Assembly: GCF_905475345.1 (NCBI RefSeq) | Contig: NC_066586.1 | Location: 15,425,900 to 15,489,899, forward strand | Source: Vespula vulgaris | Lineage: Eukaryota; Arthropoda; Insecta; Hymenoptera; Vespidae | Reading direction: 5' to 3' | Length of the DNA: 64,000 nt | In this document: one piece after another, positions 52,705 to 64,000 of the stretch | Layout: every line of letters begins with the position of its first letter | Numbering within the stretch: position 1 is the stretch's first letter | Notes under the pieces: model-generated | What the model saw: only the letters and a program-made list of their open reading frames with translations | What the model was told of the DNA's origin: nothing | Databases searched by the model: none | Made by a program: the position numbers and the translations under genes

Positions 52705-54536
52705 AGTGTATTATTATAGTATTACTTCGTCGATTCTATTTTATAAGTCGTAAAGATCTAAGAGAGAAAATTTAAGAAGCTGCCTGGTGAAGGTTTAGCG
52801 AGCTCTGAATAGGTCGGAACATAAATTTTCTTGACTTTATATAAACCAAGTTTATACCGACGAATGACTTTTCGATTTACGAGACTTATATGTCCTAAGG
52901 GGGCGAAGGAACGGGGTAGAGAGAAGGGAGAGGGAGATCGTGCATGTTTTATTATGATCATTTCTACGTTTTTCTTTTGGGCAACAATTTTATGAATGGA
53001 ATTGATAATTTTAAGATTTATAATTTTGATAACATAATATATATATATATATAAGTATTGAAAATATTGTTGTTATTATTAAATCTATCAAAAACTTTCG
53101 TTTTAAATATATAAATATATAGAAATGATCTTTCAAAGATTTACAATTTCGATAAAGTAATATAAAAGAAATATCAAAGATAGCATTGTATTAAATTTAT
53201 CAAAAAATTCTGTTCATTCTCTTTTTTTTATTTTTTCGTTTTCTTCCTCTTCTCTTTCTAGATATAAAAATAAAAATTCGACGATGACGTAGATAGAGTC
53301 TAATATGGTTGTATAAAAAGATTTGCTCGCTATTACGGTTCTTCGTCGTGATCAAATTTATGTGATAAAAATGTAAAGAGGAACTAAAACGTATTTCGAG
53401 TAAACGACCACGAAGATGAATTTGACGGGCCGATAAAGTCAATCAATCGAGCGGCCATTCGGTTCATCGGACTTTGAACGTTGGAGTAGTTTCAGAATTT
53501 CGCGTATTTACCGATTCCTCGGGGCAAGAGCCGGAACAAACGTATATCCCTCGTGTTTAATCGTCTGTCGCATTGTTCCTCCCTCGTTTCGACATAATCC
53601 GCGAGGCCGCCCCATACGGAAGTTAAATCGTAGAAGGGGTGCAAGCACGTCGAACGTTCGTCATGTGAATTCTCTATGTGAATTCTCAGGAGTATAGTGA
53701 GTTTGAAAAAAAGAAGAAAGAAAGAATGAAAGAAAAAACACAAAAAGAAAAAAAAAAGAAAAGGCAGAAAAAGGTTCTGTGGTTTGTTCGTTAAAAAAAG
53801 ATTCGACTTTTGATTATTCTCGATTGTCCATCATAATTAGAATTAATCGTATCAATGAAAAAGCACAAAAAAGACTTGATTTTTCTGACAAGTGATCTTG
53901 TTTGAAATGAAGAGATAATAAAAGAAAGAATATTTTCATATTTAATTATTTGTAACGATCAAATTTTGGTAACTCGATTAAAGCGACGTATCCGTTTTAT
54001 CGATGGAAACATTGATTTTCTTTTTTTTTGTATTATAAATAAGTGCGATCGTGTTTGAAAAAGATATTTTAAATATCTAATAATTTTTACAAGATAAGAA
54101 AATTTCTACGGATCGATCAAAGTAAATTGTCCTATATACTTTTTTCCTTTCCTTGAATATTCGAGCTGTTTTAAAATGTTTTACTTCGTTTTAGGACAAC
54201 GATAGATTTTCCATCTTCGTTTTTCTTTAGCTTACATACATATGTATATAGGATGCAATCCTATTTTACTGTTTTCTTCTTCCACTCTTTCTTTCTTTCT
54301 CTCTCTTTCTCTCTCTCCTTGGATGGTATTACTTACCTGGTAAAATAGGGAGTACCGCACCTTCGAGATTACCCCTACCAACCTGATAAGCGGTTTTTCC
54401 ATACTGTAACCTGATTGGAAGCTACGAAAGCTTATCATATTCGTCAGATTGGATTATGGATATGGAAGGAAGAAGAAGTATGCGAGACGTATCAAGGAAA
54501 TTTCCTCTTATCAACGACAACCGCATCTACCTTATC
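52705..54536. other. Non-coding DNA
   Basis: AT-rich. A unique patch at 54325-54470 contains a donor-like CCAG|gtaagt on - and an inverted repeat GATAAGC/GCTTATC (about 54387-54436). No gene called. Confidence 0.4.
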
Positions 54537-54750
54537 TATGATATGATATGATGTTATATATACTATGTATATGTATGTACATATATATATATATACACAT
54601 GATATGATATATGTACTATGTATATGTACATAGACATATATATGGTATGATATATGATATGATATATGTATTATGTATATGTACATAGACACCTATATGA
54701 TATGTTATATGATATCATATATGTACCATGTATATGTACATAGACATATA
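54537..54750. repeat. 55-bp AT-rich minisatellite, about four copies
   Basis: The marker GTACATAGAC occurs at 54626, 54681 and 54736 (period 55), with a diverged earlier copy around 54571. Units are mixtures of GATAT, TATG and TGTA words. Confidence 0.8.
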
Positions 54751-56430
54751 CATATTGATATACAACATATCACGTATGTCATATAGCATATACAATATTA
54801 TATACATATGCATAAGATATTGACGTATAAGTTCTTGTCTTATATGCTAATGCTGATCTTCCTTATTCAAGCAGATTGCCTATAATATCGTCAATCCGGT
54901 TCAGACATAGCTATTAATATGATTACTTCATAAAGGAGGATATATGTGCTTTCGATTTTCGCTAGGCAGACAAACTAATTCAGTTAAAGGGAAATGATAC
55001 GATCTGGAAAATAAGGAACAAGAAAAAGAAACATGGTTTATCCCATAAGAAAGATTTCTCTCTGCGGAGAAGATTTTCGGAAAGATCGTTAATCAAAATT
55101 AACTACTCTCTTTTATTTTTACGACTAAACTTCCTCAACCTTTCGTCATATTGGTGATCGATCAAAACTGATCCAGATTTTTGCTAAATAATCAAGGAAT
55201 CGGACGAAGGTTATATTGAAGGGATGAAATAAATTTTAAGTTGACCAAATGTGCACAAAAAACGTGAATATAATAACAATAATATATATATATATATATA
55301 TCTATATATAACGCATATGTATGTATACATGGTTCTTATTACAACAATTTCATCCTTTTATTTTATTATTTATTTATTTAATTTTTTTTTTTAATCCCTA
55401 GCCTACCCAAAATCGTCGGAAATGCGAATTCGGTTGATGAAATGTTCTTTCTCTCCCTCCCTCCCTCCCTCTCTCACTCTCTATCTCTTTCTCACTTTAC
55501 CCCTTTTTTTTTCTTCGATCATTCTTCTCTTTTATCTTCCCTTTTATCTTCTATCTTCTTCTTTCTCATCTATTTTGTTCTCACTCATTTCCCTATGGAC
55601 CAATCTCGCTTGGGAATTCCAGTTTCCGACGTTGCTCTCACCGATATAATGCAACATGTAAATTTTATAATATATTAACATCTGCCTTTCTTCTTCTTCT
55701 TCGTCTCCTTCTTCTTCTTCTTCTTCTTATATTTCTATTTATTTCTTTTTTTATGCATTTTTTTTTTCTTTTTCATTTTTTTGTTTAATTTATTTTGCCC
55801 TTACTTCTGGACTTCTTAAATACGAGGCGCCTATCTATAAACGCAGTTACAAAAGATTTTTGCCCTAAACCTTTTTGTTATCCTTTTTTTTCCCTTTTTT
55901 TTTCTTCTTCTTCTTTTTCTCTCTTTCTTTCTTAAATCATCCCCCTTTAATTACCATTTACACATTTCGATCTTCCTTCTCTACTCAGTAAAGCTGTACT
56001 GAATTATTGTATATGCGTATAGTTTTCTATGTGTGTGTATATGTGTGCGTACGTGCGTACGTACGTACACGCACACGTGTACTTATGTATCTTCTCCGTG
56101 TTCGTGTCTACATATGTACGTTTATTCATTTTACGTGAGTATTCTTGACAAATAAAGACCGGAATTATTCTTTTCTTCCTTTTTTTTTCCCATTTTCTCT
56201 TTTTTTCTTTTTTCATTTTTCTTTCTAACAATTGTCTTTGAGAAGGAATGTAGCAGATTGAGTAAATATTTACAATTATGCGTTCGAAGAAACGCGACGA
56301 ATGTAATGTATATGTACGAGGGACAAGTGCGTGTGGCAAAAATCGTTCGGTCTCCAAATCGTATCGATCGTTTTTTTCGATCATGATCGATACTTTGGAA
56401 AGTTAAAGGATCTATTGAAAAAAATGTCTT

Positions 56431-56466
<36 letters not shown>

Positions 56467-56730
56467 CGTCCGTCTTTTTTCATTTTTTTGTTTTTCTTTC
56501 AAAAACTTTGCCACAGTCTTGTATCACGCGATATAATAATCTAAATTACACGATTTTAAAAGACGATCGATAACTATGCTTCGTTGATAATTTCCGATCC
56601 GCTTAGCCCACAGCCTCGAGATAATACAACGGACAATTGACTCGCATCGAACGACGTTTCTCAATCATTTTCATTTTTGATTCTCTCTATTGTTTATATT
56701 CTGATTATTTCATATTAACGATTTATGGAT

Positions 56731-56770
<40 letters not shown>

Positions 56771-58085
56771 TATATATATATAAATATATATATATAAATA
56801 CACATATATGATAAAACTCGTTGTCCTACGAACTATTAAAATTATTTAGTAAAAACAAAAAAGGGGATGAGAGGGACGTAAACGATTTTTTTGAACTTCC
56901 AACGAGAGGGAAATAATTAGTAAAACGAAAGTAATTTTTTAAAAAAGTTGTAAGAACGAAAAATATTTCAACTCTCGCTGTGACTTATATTTCTTGGCTA
57001 TTAATGAATGATAATTCATTAATGCAAATATGATCAGATTTATTGTTCTATTTGAAAAATTAGAACGATCTCGAAAATAAAAAAGGGGAGAGAAAAAAAG
57101 GATACGATCTTGAAAATCCAAACGAGGCAGGAATAACTTGACAAAACCCGAGCAATTTTTGTTGTAACTAGAAGTTGTCGGGAAAAGAAAAAAAAGAAGA
57201 GATAAGGAAAAAAAAGAAAAGAAAAAATATTTATTCCCTGTAAGTTAAACAAGACGATGAGAGAAGGAAGGGATGAACTATGAGAGAAAGGGATTTTCTT
57301 CGTCGACGTTCTATCTCGTGCGAGAAATAAAAAGTGACAAGTGAAAGTTAGACGGCGTCGAGACTTTTCAATGCTAGAATGAAATTCAATGGTAAAATTT
57401 CGTTGGTTGGAAAGAAGAATGAATAAGCGAACAAGAAAAGAAAAGAAGAATAAAAAATAAAAAGAAAAATAGGAAAAAAAAGAAAGGAATAATAAAAATG
57501 ACTCTCGAAGATGACGAAACGTTCGAGAAACGCGAGATTTTTAAGAGTTCGTCGTTAAAGCGGATGCGCGCCTTGTGTTGCATGCATCTGCATGTGCATT
57601 TGTGTCTCTGTGTGTGTGTGTGTGTTTATGTGTATGTACGTGAAAAACGGTTTACGATCTCTGAATGAACGTTTTTCGTTTCGTCGTTGAACGCAATGAG
57701 AAGTTGTCAAAGGACACGAGACTGGCGCCGAGGATTAACTTATCCGGAAATAAACTATCGTTGCGATGCGATGCGATGTGATGCGATGCAACGCGATACG
57801 ATGCGATGTCCAGGAAAACGCGAATGGAAAACAGGGGTGGAATGATGGTAAGGGGTGAGAGGGAGCGATAGGAGGGTTCGGGTTGTTGGTATAGTAAAAG
57901 CGAAGCTCGACGTAAAACTTTTACGCGTGGCGACTATTAAAACAAAAAGTAAAATGAAATTGAAAGTGAATCAACAAGAAAAATAAAAAAAAGAAAAAAA
58001 AAGAGAAAAGATAAAAAGATAAAAAGAAAGAGAAAAAAAAAGAGATGGAAAAAAGAAAAGAGAAAAAAATAAACGAGTTGACGTA
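54751..58085. other. Non-coding DNA with microsatellites
   Basis: TA (about 55282-55303), CTT (about 55685-55730), a GT/CGTA patch (56030-56080), CT (about 56433-56462), TA (56731-56800), GT (57606-57626) and a GATGC pentamer array (about 57762-57808). No exon was supported. Confidence 0.5.
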
Positions 58086-58470
58086 CAGTGGGTCACAAAA
58101 TTCTTTGAACACCCTTCGAAATTCTTTCAAGCTTTTTTTTTATAATAATCTTTACATCAAATGTATGTCATAAGAAGTTTATCCGTCATAAAGAAATGTT
58201 TTATTTACTTTTTTCCTTTTTTTTTCATCTTGGTAGTAATGTAATAAAGAATTGAAAATTAAGTTTTTTCTTTTTTTGCATTTTGTAAATATGATTGCTT
58301 CGCGTAAATTTGGGGATACATTGTATCATGAAATAATCAAGTGATCTTCGTACGAGTTAGATCGTTGAAATATCGATCGATCTTTTTCTTTTTTTTTTTC
58401 AATTTTTTGGCTTACTTTAAAAATAATATACGATTCTAAAAAAATGTACGAATATTTTGTTGACACACTG
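58086..58470. mobile_element. Non-autonomous Tc1/mariner-type element (MITE), 385 bp
   Basis: The left end reads TA then CAGTGGGTCACAAAATTC; the right end, read on the other strand, is TA then CAGTGTGTCAACAAAATATTC. These align as imperfect terminal inverted repeats of about 25 bases. TA dinucleotides flank both ends (58084-58085 and 58471-58472), the target-site duplication of Tc1/mariner elements. CAGTG at the tips followed by a CAAAA stretch is common in that superfamily. The interior is AT-rich with T tracts and no transposase frame, so it would need an enzyme supplied from elsewhere. Confidence 0.72.
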
Positions 58471-59758
58471 TACATACATAAATAAATACATACATAGATA
58501 CATACATATATATGTATATACATGTATGCAGTATATAATTATTATCCTCGATCATAAGAAATTAAAAAAAAAATCATCAAGTGTCGCCATCTTGGTTGAA
58601 ATAATTTCAAATAATCGTTAGGTACAGCGAAACGAAGTGATTATTTTTTTTTTCTTATTTTCTTCGGGGTATATATTATTTTTCAATATTTTTTTTCTTT
58701 TTATTTTTTGTTTTTGTTTTTTTTTTTGGTTTTTGTCTATATCATGTTATATTCTTTTTTTTCGATCACGTCGCTAGGATGGTCCCTAATCGTTTAATGA
58801 AAATGTCAGTCTCTCTGGAAAGGAAATGCCCTCGAAATATTGGCAGTGCGCGTTTGCTTCTCTCTCTCTTTCTCTCCCTCTCTCTCTCTCTTTCTTTCTA
58901 TATATTTTTTTTGTAATTTTTTATCTTTTATTTTTTTTCTACTTTTCTGCGATAAAAAGCTGCGATTAGCTTTCCTGGCGAGTGTTCTTCTTTTGATTTT
59001 AAGATAGCAATTTCTAGCGATAATGGACTTTAATATGGACGTACTGGTTGGACGGACATCCATGTTAATGTTGAATATCTTTTGATTATTTCGTTTCTTC
59101 TGTATTTTTTTTTCTTCTCTCTCTCTCTTTTTTGTTTTCGTTTATTTATCATGTCCGGCTTCGGCTCTTCGAAAACGGCAACGCGAAGGAACTGTCGTTT
59201 GTCAAAGCAAAGAAAAAACATTTTTATTTGTTCTCTCTGTTGATTCGGAGTTCAAGCGATCTATCGAAATAATTTATCTCATGAGAGAGCTGGAGCGGAT
59301 CGATCGTTAGTCTTCGTCTTTCGTAGTTTCACTGTTGCAAATATGTTGGTCCTGTAAGATTTTCAAATAGAGAGATTACTATCCCTATAGATAACGTAAT
59401 GCAATATGTAATATAAAAATAATATACGATAGGAATTCGATCTTTTCGAGAAAATATTTGGATAAAGACGAAGACAGGTAGGATCGAATTATTATCTCAA
59501 TGATTCTTTAAACTTTCAATTATAGTCGTATCATTGAAAATTATAATAATATCAAGTATTAATAATAATAAGAAGAATAATGATGATAATAACGATAACA
59601 TGTCGAACCTAAGGTACATGCATTTATGCAGGTACAAATTTGCATGGCATACAAATGACGATACATTGAAACATACTGAGGGAAAACTTACAACGAATCA
59701 TAACGTTCATGTGTTTCGGAAACGTACGGAAGCAAAATTCTAGCGAAAAGGGCATACG
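58471..59758. other. Non-coding DNA downstream of the right-edge gene
   Basis: A TACA/TATG patch directly after the TIR element (58471-58535), T-rich tracts and CT (about 58856-58896). No gene seen. Confidence 0.45.
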
Positions 59759-59764
59759 TTTATT
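59759..59764 (-). promoter_or_regulatory. Candidate poly(A) signal for the right-edge gene
   Basis: TTTATT on + reads AATAAA on -, about 690 bases downstream of the stop codon at 60449. Most of the stretch between is AAAAT and AAACG repeats that read as T-rich on the transcript. Distance and motif fit an insect 3' UTR, but the hexamer is common in AT-rich DNA. Confidence 0.25.
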
Positions 59765-60114
59765 AAAGCAACGTCGTTGTACCGTGAGAGCGATCGAGAC
59801 AAGAGTTACGAGTGAAGCAACAACCATAACGTTGTGTGTCCTCGCACGGTTCAACCTCGGTGATTTTGACCAAAAACACGTAATATTCTCATAGGACTGT
59901 GAGCAAGTATCGAAACGAAAAGGGATAAACATCGAGCAAAAGCATATATGATTTTCAAATGATATTTACGTATAGTGAAAAGGGGACAAACACAAGACAA
60001 CGACGATAATTTGCCACAAGCTATCATCGTAAAGTACATTCATTGTCGAGAGAATTCTGACCACGTGGAATAATGTCAGGGGTTTTGTAATAGGTTTAAA
60101 ACTAAAGATAAACC

Positions 60115-60440
60115 GAAATACAATAAAACAAAATAAAACAAAATAGAATAAAATAAAATAAAATAAAATAAACTAGAATAAAAATAAAATAAAATAGAAA
60201 AAAAAACAAAATAAAAGAAGAACTGAAACGTACGCGTGAGAAGGAACGTCGTAAGGGGGAAATAAAAAAGAAAAAGAAGAAAAAAAAATAAAAAGAAAAA
60301 ACAAGAAAAGAAGAAAAATCGGATAAAATAAAATTAAAAAGAAAGAAACAAAAACGATACCAAACGAAACGAAACGAAACGAAACGATACTAAACTAAAC
60401 TAAACTAAATTAAACGAAACGAAACGAAACGAAACGAAAG
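60115..60440. repeat. AAAAT and AAACG pentanucleotide repeats in the presumed 3' UTR
   Basis: Degenerate AAAAT/AAAAC units run from about 60115 to 60215, A-rich DNA follows, then AAACG/AAACT units at about 60361-60440 stop nine bases before the stop codon of the - strand gene. In the transcript these would be T-rich tracts right after the stop. Confidence 0.85.
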
Positions 60441-60448
60441 AGAGAATC

Positions 60449-62741
60449 TCATTGCTGCTTCTTCTTTTTTTTCTTGTTGTTGACCGACGAGTCGACACCC
60501 CATAGATCGTACCATGGTCCGCACACGTTCTTGTCCCTTTCACGATCAGAATCTCTCCTTAATTTCGTCCTCGGTAATAAAGTCTTCTCCGCGACCGTTT
60601 GATCCTTAACAACGATGCAACTGTAAGTGGATTCCTCGTCGGAAGCCTCGGTTTCGCTGAAGCTACGTATTAGACCATTATCGTTCTCATTCGCATAATT
60701 CTTCTGTCCTCTCCTCTCGTTCCTCTTGGCCTCGTTGTTCTCCTTTAACTCGGCAACGATCATGTTCCTCTTTGCTTCGAGGCTACGTTTACGTTCCTTC
60801 TCGATTATCGCCTTTCTCGAAACGTTACCAACGAAGTATGCTCTCTCTTCCTGATGCATCCGATACTCCGATCTTTCGATGACCTTCGGTCTTTCAGCAG
60901 GAGTTGGAAAGTCTTCGAAATAATCGTTTTTATCTGGCACGTGAATCCTCTCGGCTGGCTTTGGCTCCTCTTGACTCGATTGTTCGTTCGTTAACGTAAC
61001 GTCACTGTCATGTTTCTCAAGACTCCGCCTAGATGTTGGACTACCATCGGAGCTACGTTTCTTCGTTGATTTCTCAAGAGTGTTAGATTTATCCTCGGTC
61101 ATCTCCTTCTTTATCATTTTCGGTATGTCAACGAGAGAACGATGCTGCCAAAGTGCCATACCCTCTAAAACGTCGGAATCCCTGCGGAACCTCCAAAAGG
61201 ATTTAGTTCTCTTTACCAATTTCGGACTTTTCGTGTCGACCTCGAAGGATCTTCCGGTTTGAATCAAATGACCAACCGCGGTCGTTTGTCGAGGTAACAA
61301 TGGTCTTCTGTCGTCCTTCAAAGTATTATTGTTGTTGTCGTTTCTCTCCAGACTATTGTTATGTTCGTTCCTTTCCATTCGTTGAAGATTACTTTGTTGT
61401 CCTAACATGGTCTGATAACCGTGTCTTTCGATTACTTTAGTTCTTTCTAATTTGGTCTCGAAGTTAGACTCGTAACCGCGTTCCTTGTCGAGCGACATAG
61501 GATCTCTGGTGAACCTACCTGTCTCACCATAAATAGCTTCCTCTTTATCCGAATAACAACGATCGCGGAAATAATTACCACGTACGTCGGTTGGCCTTTC
61601 GGGTGCTTCTTCCGAAGGTGGTCTAGGTCTTTCGAAACGACGACCAGAAGCTCGTTCTATGTTTCTATTTCTATCGGGATTCTTTTCGAACGTTCTCTCT
61701 CTTTCGTAGGTCGAACTTTTCCCAGATATTGCCGAAGACTTATCGAAATATCTATCCCTATCTTTTTCCAATCTCTGAGCCAATCGATTCCTATCACGTT
61801 CGTTGCTGTTGTACCTGTCATAACTATTCTGAAGTTGCTTCTCCTCTCTGTTACGTTCTAAGCTCTTGTAATCGTTTCTTCTTTCGATAAATTTCGGTGG
61901 ACTGTGCTCCCGCGCATACTTCTGCGCCGTCTGTTCCAACTTTTGTGCGATATGTTCAACCTTCCTACCTGTTTCCGGTACGGTTATCGTACTCTCGTCG
62001 TCGCTATCCGACGAAGGACTCGACGACGTCTTTTCGTTTTCATATTTCGACTCGTCGTTCTCTAACGAACGATAACCACTTCTACGCGAATTTCTATCCT
62101 GATTATCGATTCTATCGTTGTAATATTTCTTTTGATAATCAACACCAGAACCATACGTATCCTCTTCTTCGTCGTCCATATCCAACTCGTCCTCCTCGGT
62201 TTCCTCTTGTTCCTTGTTATTACCGCGCTTAGAATTTTCTCGGCGCAAACTCGACTGAGTTTGTTCGTTATTTCTTCTGTTAGAGTTTCTGGTTGACGAC
62301 TCCTCGCCGGTAGAAAATTTATTTCGATGATTTGGATTTGGCCGTACACGGGAATCGTATTCGTTCTTTTGAACTTTATCTTGAATTTTCTTACCCCGTT
62401 TACCAGTAGTAGATTGACCATTCTCCAAAGTACTACGATTAGAGTAGTCACGAGTATTCTGTCTATCCTGAGTGTTATCATAACGCCGGTTACCACTGGA
62501 ATATCTCCCCGAAGTTGGCTCGTCGTTCTCGTTGTTTTGATTCGCGTTAGACTCTGCCCACAAGTCCATCGCCGTTCTATAAAGTTGCCAGCTCTTCTCA
62601 TCCCGCGATATCGTCTTCCACGAATCGTTCTCCCAATTCTTCTCGTTCGAACTTTTCTGATCGTCCTTCGATTGTTGTTGAAGTTGTTGCTTCCCAGACG
62701 ACTCGGTGATTCTTTCAGGACGTGGCTTTCTTCGACGTTGT
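60449..62741 (-). CDS. Terminal coding exon of a large, disordered, highly charged protein (partial gene)
   Basis: This frame is open for 763 residues from the acceptor at 62742-62743 to TGA at 60449-60451; the first internal Met is at 62569. Numbering from the first visible residue of the previous exon, this exon covers about residues 60-823. It starts basic (RQRRRKPRPERI), then is rich in Arg, Asn, Glu, Ser and Gln, with an acidic patch (about 237-256), a Ser/Asp stretch (SSSPSSDSDDES) and three copies of a [PT]K[VF]IER motif at about 341, 494 and 678. A better-ordered-looking island, with WRFRRDSDVLEGMALWQHR, begins near residue 576. The C-terminus has LWGVDSS and then a run of seven lysines. 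There is no signal peptide, membrane span or enzyme motif. The composition suggests an intracellular, phosphorylated scaffold or cytoskeleton-associated protein, but that is inference. It is not simple-repeat artefact: Trp, Tyr and Pro are well spread and codons are varied. Gene not recognised. Confidence 0.88.
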
Positions 62742-62794
62742 CTGTTTTATCGTTCAGGCTCAGGATGAGTAAAAAAAAAAGAAGTGTGCAGATG

Positions 62795-62850
<56 letters not shown>

Positions 62851-63227
62851 GAAAAGAAGAAGAATAATAGATAAACTACGTGATGAGAGGCAGATGAGGA
62901 CAACCAAGAGAGCCAAAAGGTGAAAATGTGATTCGTTGGTACGCTGTACAGCTTGCATATGCGATGAACAAAGAAAAAAAAAAAAGAAGAAAAAACTTGG
63001 ATCGTGTGTGAAGGGATCATGTCGGATGTGTCCTGGTGTTTCGGAGCATAGGATCCAAAAGAAAAGTGTGAGCCATCACCACGTCGGATTTTAGTTCCAC
63101 CGACCACGATAACGCATGCGGAATCTACAAATAACGAGAGAAAACGATATCGTCATAGCAAATAAAGAAAAGCGTAGGCTCTGTTAACGTACCGCAGGTG
63201 GCAGGGTCGATCCTCTCATCGTTAATC

Positions 63228-63258
<31 letters not shown>

Positions 63259-63672
63259 TCAGCCCGATCGAGGCAGTTGGGGAGTAGTATCTTAATGACG
63301 GCTACGTCAGAAAAACGCAGCTATAAAGAGATCTATAGTGTCTCTAGCATATACCAAATACCAAGTAATAGCGATTAAAAAAAAAAAACATAAAGATGAA
63401 CAATATATATGTATATATATATATGTATGTATATATATGAAAAAAAAATAAAAAAAAAAAGAAATTTTTATGCGGGCCACAGCTATCTTACAAAGCTCTT
63501 CCAATCCTTACGCCTAATCTCATTCAAACAGGCAGAAGCGTTCCAATCTAAAATCTAATATAGTAAATCTTATATCTTTATCTTTCGAGATAGCGATCGA
63601 GTAAGTTAGAATGAAAGATCCCAAAGTGTGTCTCCGGTGTGCAATCGAAATCTACAATAGAATATTTCTTAC
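62742..63672 (-). other. Intron of the right-edge gene
   Basis: GT-AG intron between the two visible coding exons. On the - strand it carries a CT-rich microsatellite (62796-62852 as GA on +) and a T-rich run before its 3' end, which together act as an unusually long pyrimidine tract. It also holds a 27-base homopolymer at about 63230-63256 and a TA/TG microsatellite near 63402-63438. Two AG dinucleotides, at 62759-62760 and 62742-62743, compete as acceptors; the second keeps the long reading frame. Confidence 0.75.
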
Positions 63673-63851
63673 CTCATGGCCTCGTCGTCGCTATAATCGA
63701 TATCCGGTTGAGCAGGTGGTTCGTTAGAAAATCCACTATCGTTGCTACTGTGAAGTGAAGTCACCGCTTGGGGTGGTGGAATTGGTGGGACAGGTGGTTG
63801 AACTCTACGACCACCAGCTAAGACAGTTGGTAATGTACCCGATGGACGGAT
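63673..63851 (-). CDS. Penultimate visible exon of the same gene, proline-rich segment
   Basis: A 179-nt exon is bounded by a good acceptor (ttctaccag before 63851) and a strong donor (GAG|gtaaga at 63672). It encodes 59 residues beginning IRPSGTLPTVLAGGRR, followed by a proline stretch (PPVPPIPPPQ), a Ser/Asn segment (SSNDSGFSNEPP) and an acidic end (DIDYSDDEAM). It ends two bases into a codon, and the acceptor at 62741 supplies the third base (AG+A, Arg), which supports joining it to the 60449-62741 exon across a 931-bp intron. The proline stretch could bind SH3, WW or EVH1 domains (inference). The gene continues beyond the right edge, so the N-terminus and any folded domains are not visible. 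Confidence 0.82.
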
Positions 63852-64000
63852 CTGGTAGAAAATAGAAACAAATTTATCATCGTATCGATGACGAAGATTA
63901 ACTTTCAATCGAAAAGTGATAAGGACAAGTAAAAAGAAAGAAAGAAAAGGAAAAAAGAAATATATAAATGTGATATACGACTCGGTATGACACATTTATT
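63852..64000 (-). other. Intron at the right edge
   Basis: T-rich sequence on -, with the pyrimidine tract ttctattttctaccag leading into the exon at 63851. The next upstream exon is outside the window. Confidence 0.6.

Noticed and set aside
54331..54340. ACTTACCTGG resembles the 5' end of U1 snRNA
   Set aside because: The sequence beyond these ten bases does not match U1; it is better read as the complement of a donor site.
62062..62958. 298-codon - strand frame overlapping the terminal exon
   Set aside because: As a free-standing gene it starts in intronic CT repeat and most of it is the off-frame shadow of the large exon. Only its first part is kept, as an alternative-splicing finding.
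63193..63227. 35-nt micro-exon candidate inside the last intron (tag | ... CTGCG | gtacgt)
   Set aside because: Its length breaks the phase between the flanking exons, and a poly-A rather than pyrimidine tract precedes the acceptor.
1..64000. CRISPR arrays, operons, phage or bacterial elements
   Set aside because: Repeats lack regular unique spacers, the real genes have spliceosomal introns, and nothing prokaryotic is present.

Overview
The window looks like nuclear DNA of an insect, most likely an aculeate hymenopteran (wasp, bee or ant). The base composition is AT-rich and gene density is very low. Perfect and interrupted microsatellites (GA/CT, TA, CA/GT, trinucleotides, A/T tracts) are very dense. 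The recognisable genes are interrupted by short GT-AG introns, and there are no bacterial-type gene arrays. The order-level placement is inference from composition and style, not from a diagnostic sequence.

Only two protein-coding genes are well supported. (1) On the + strand, 40467-42915, five exons join in phase 0 to give a complete 298-residue protein with about four membrane segments and a cysteine cluster near the C-terminus; I do not recognise the family. (2) On the - strand at the right edge, 63851 down to 60449, are the last two coding exons (179 nt and about 2.29 kb) of a larger gene whose 5' part lies beyond the window. The visible 823 residues are proline-rich, then long, charged and disordered, with three copies of a [PT]K[VF]IER motif. 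I do not recognise this gene either.

The first 40 kb is intergenic or intronic DNA with no exon I can defend. It holds dozens of microsatellites, a probable small TIR element at 16727-16966, and a few islands of higher-complexity, GC-richer DNA (about 2.9, 21.1, 22.2, 28.7, 29.7, 30.6 and 33.4 kb) that could be promoters or conserved non-coding elements. Directly 3' of gene 1 lies a homogeneous 296-bp tandem repeat array (43205-44577). It is followed by a stretch with promoter and first-exon character (44917-45188) and a strongly self-complementary segment (46160-46257). From 46.3 to 60.4 kb the sequence is again non-coding. It contains a 42-bp and a 55-bp tandem repeat, CTG and CTA trinucleotide arrays, and a clear Tc1/mariner-type non-autonomous element at 58086-58470 with TA on both sides.

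The two genes point toward each other across about 17.5 kb and nothing in the sequence links their functions. The most interesting points are the two competing splice acceptors 17 nt apart in gene 2, both of which open long reading frames; the satellite array with visible stepwise duplication next to gene 1; and gene 1's use of long microsatellites as part of its splice signals.
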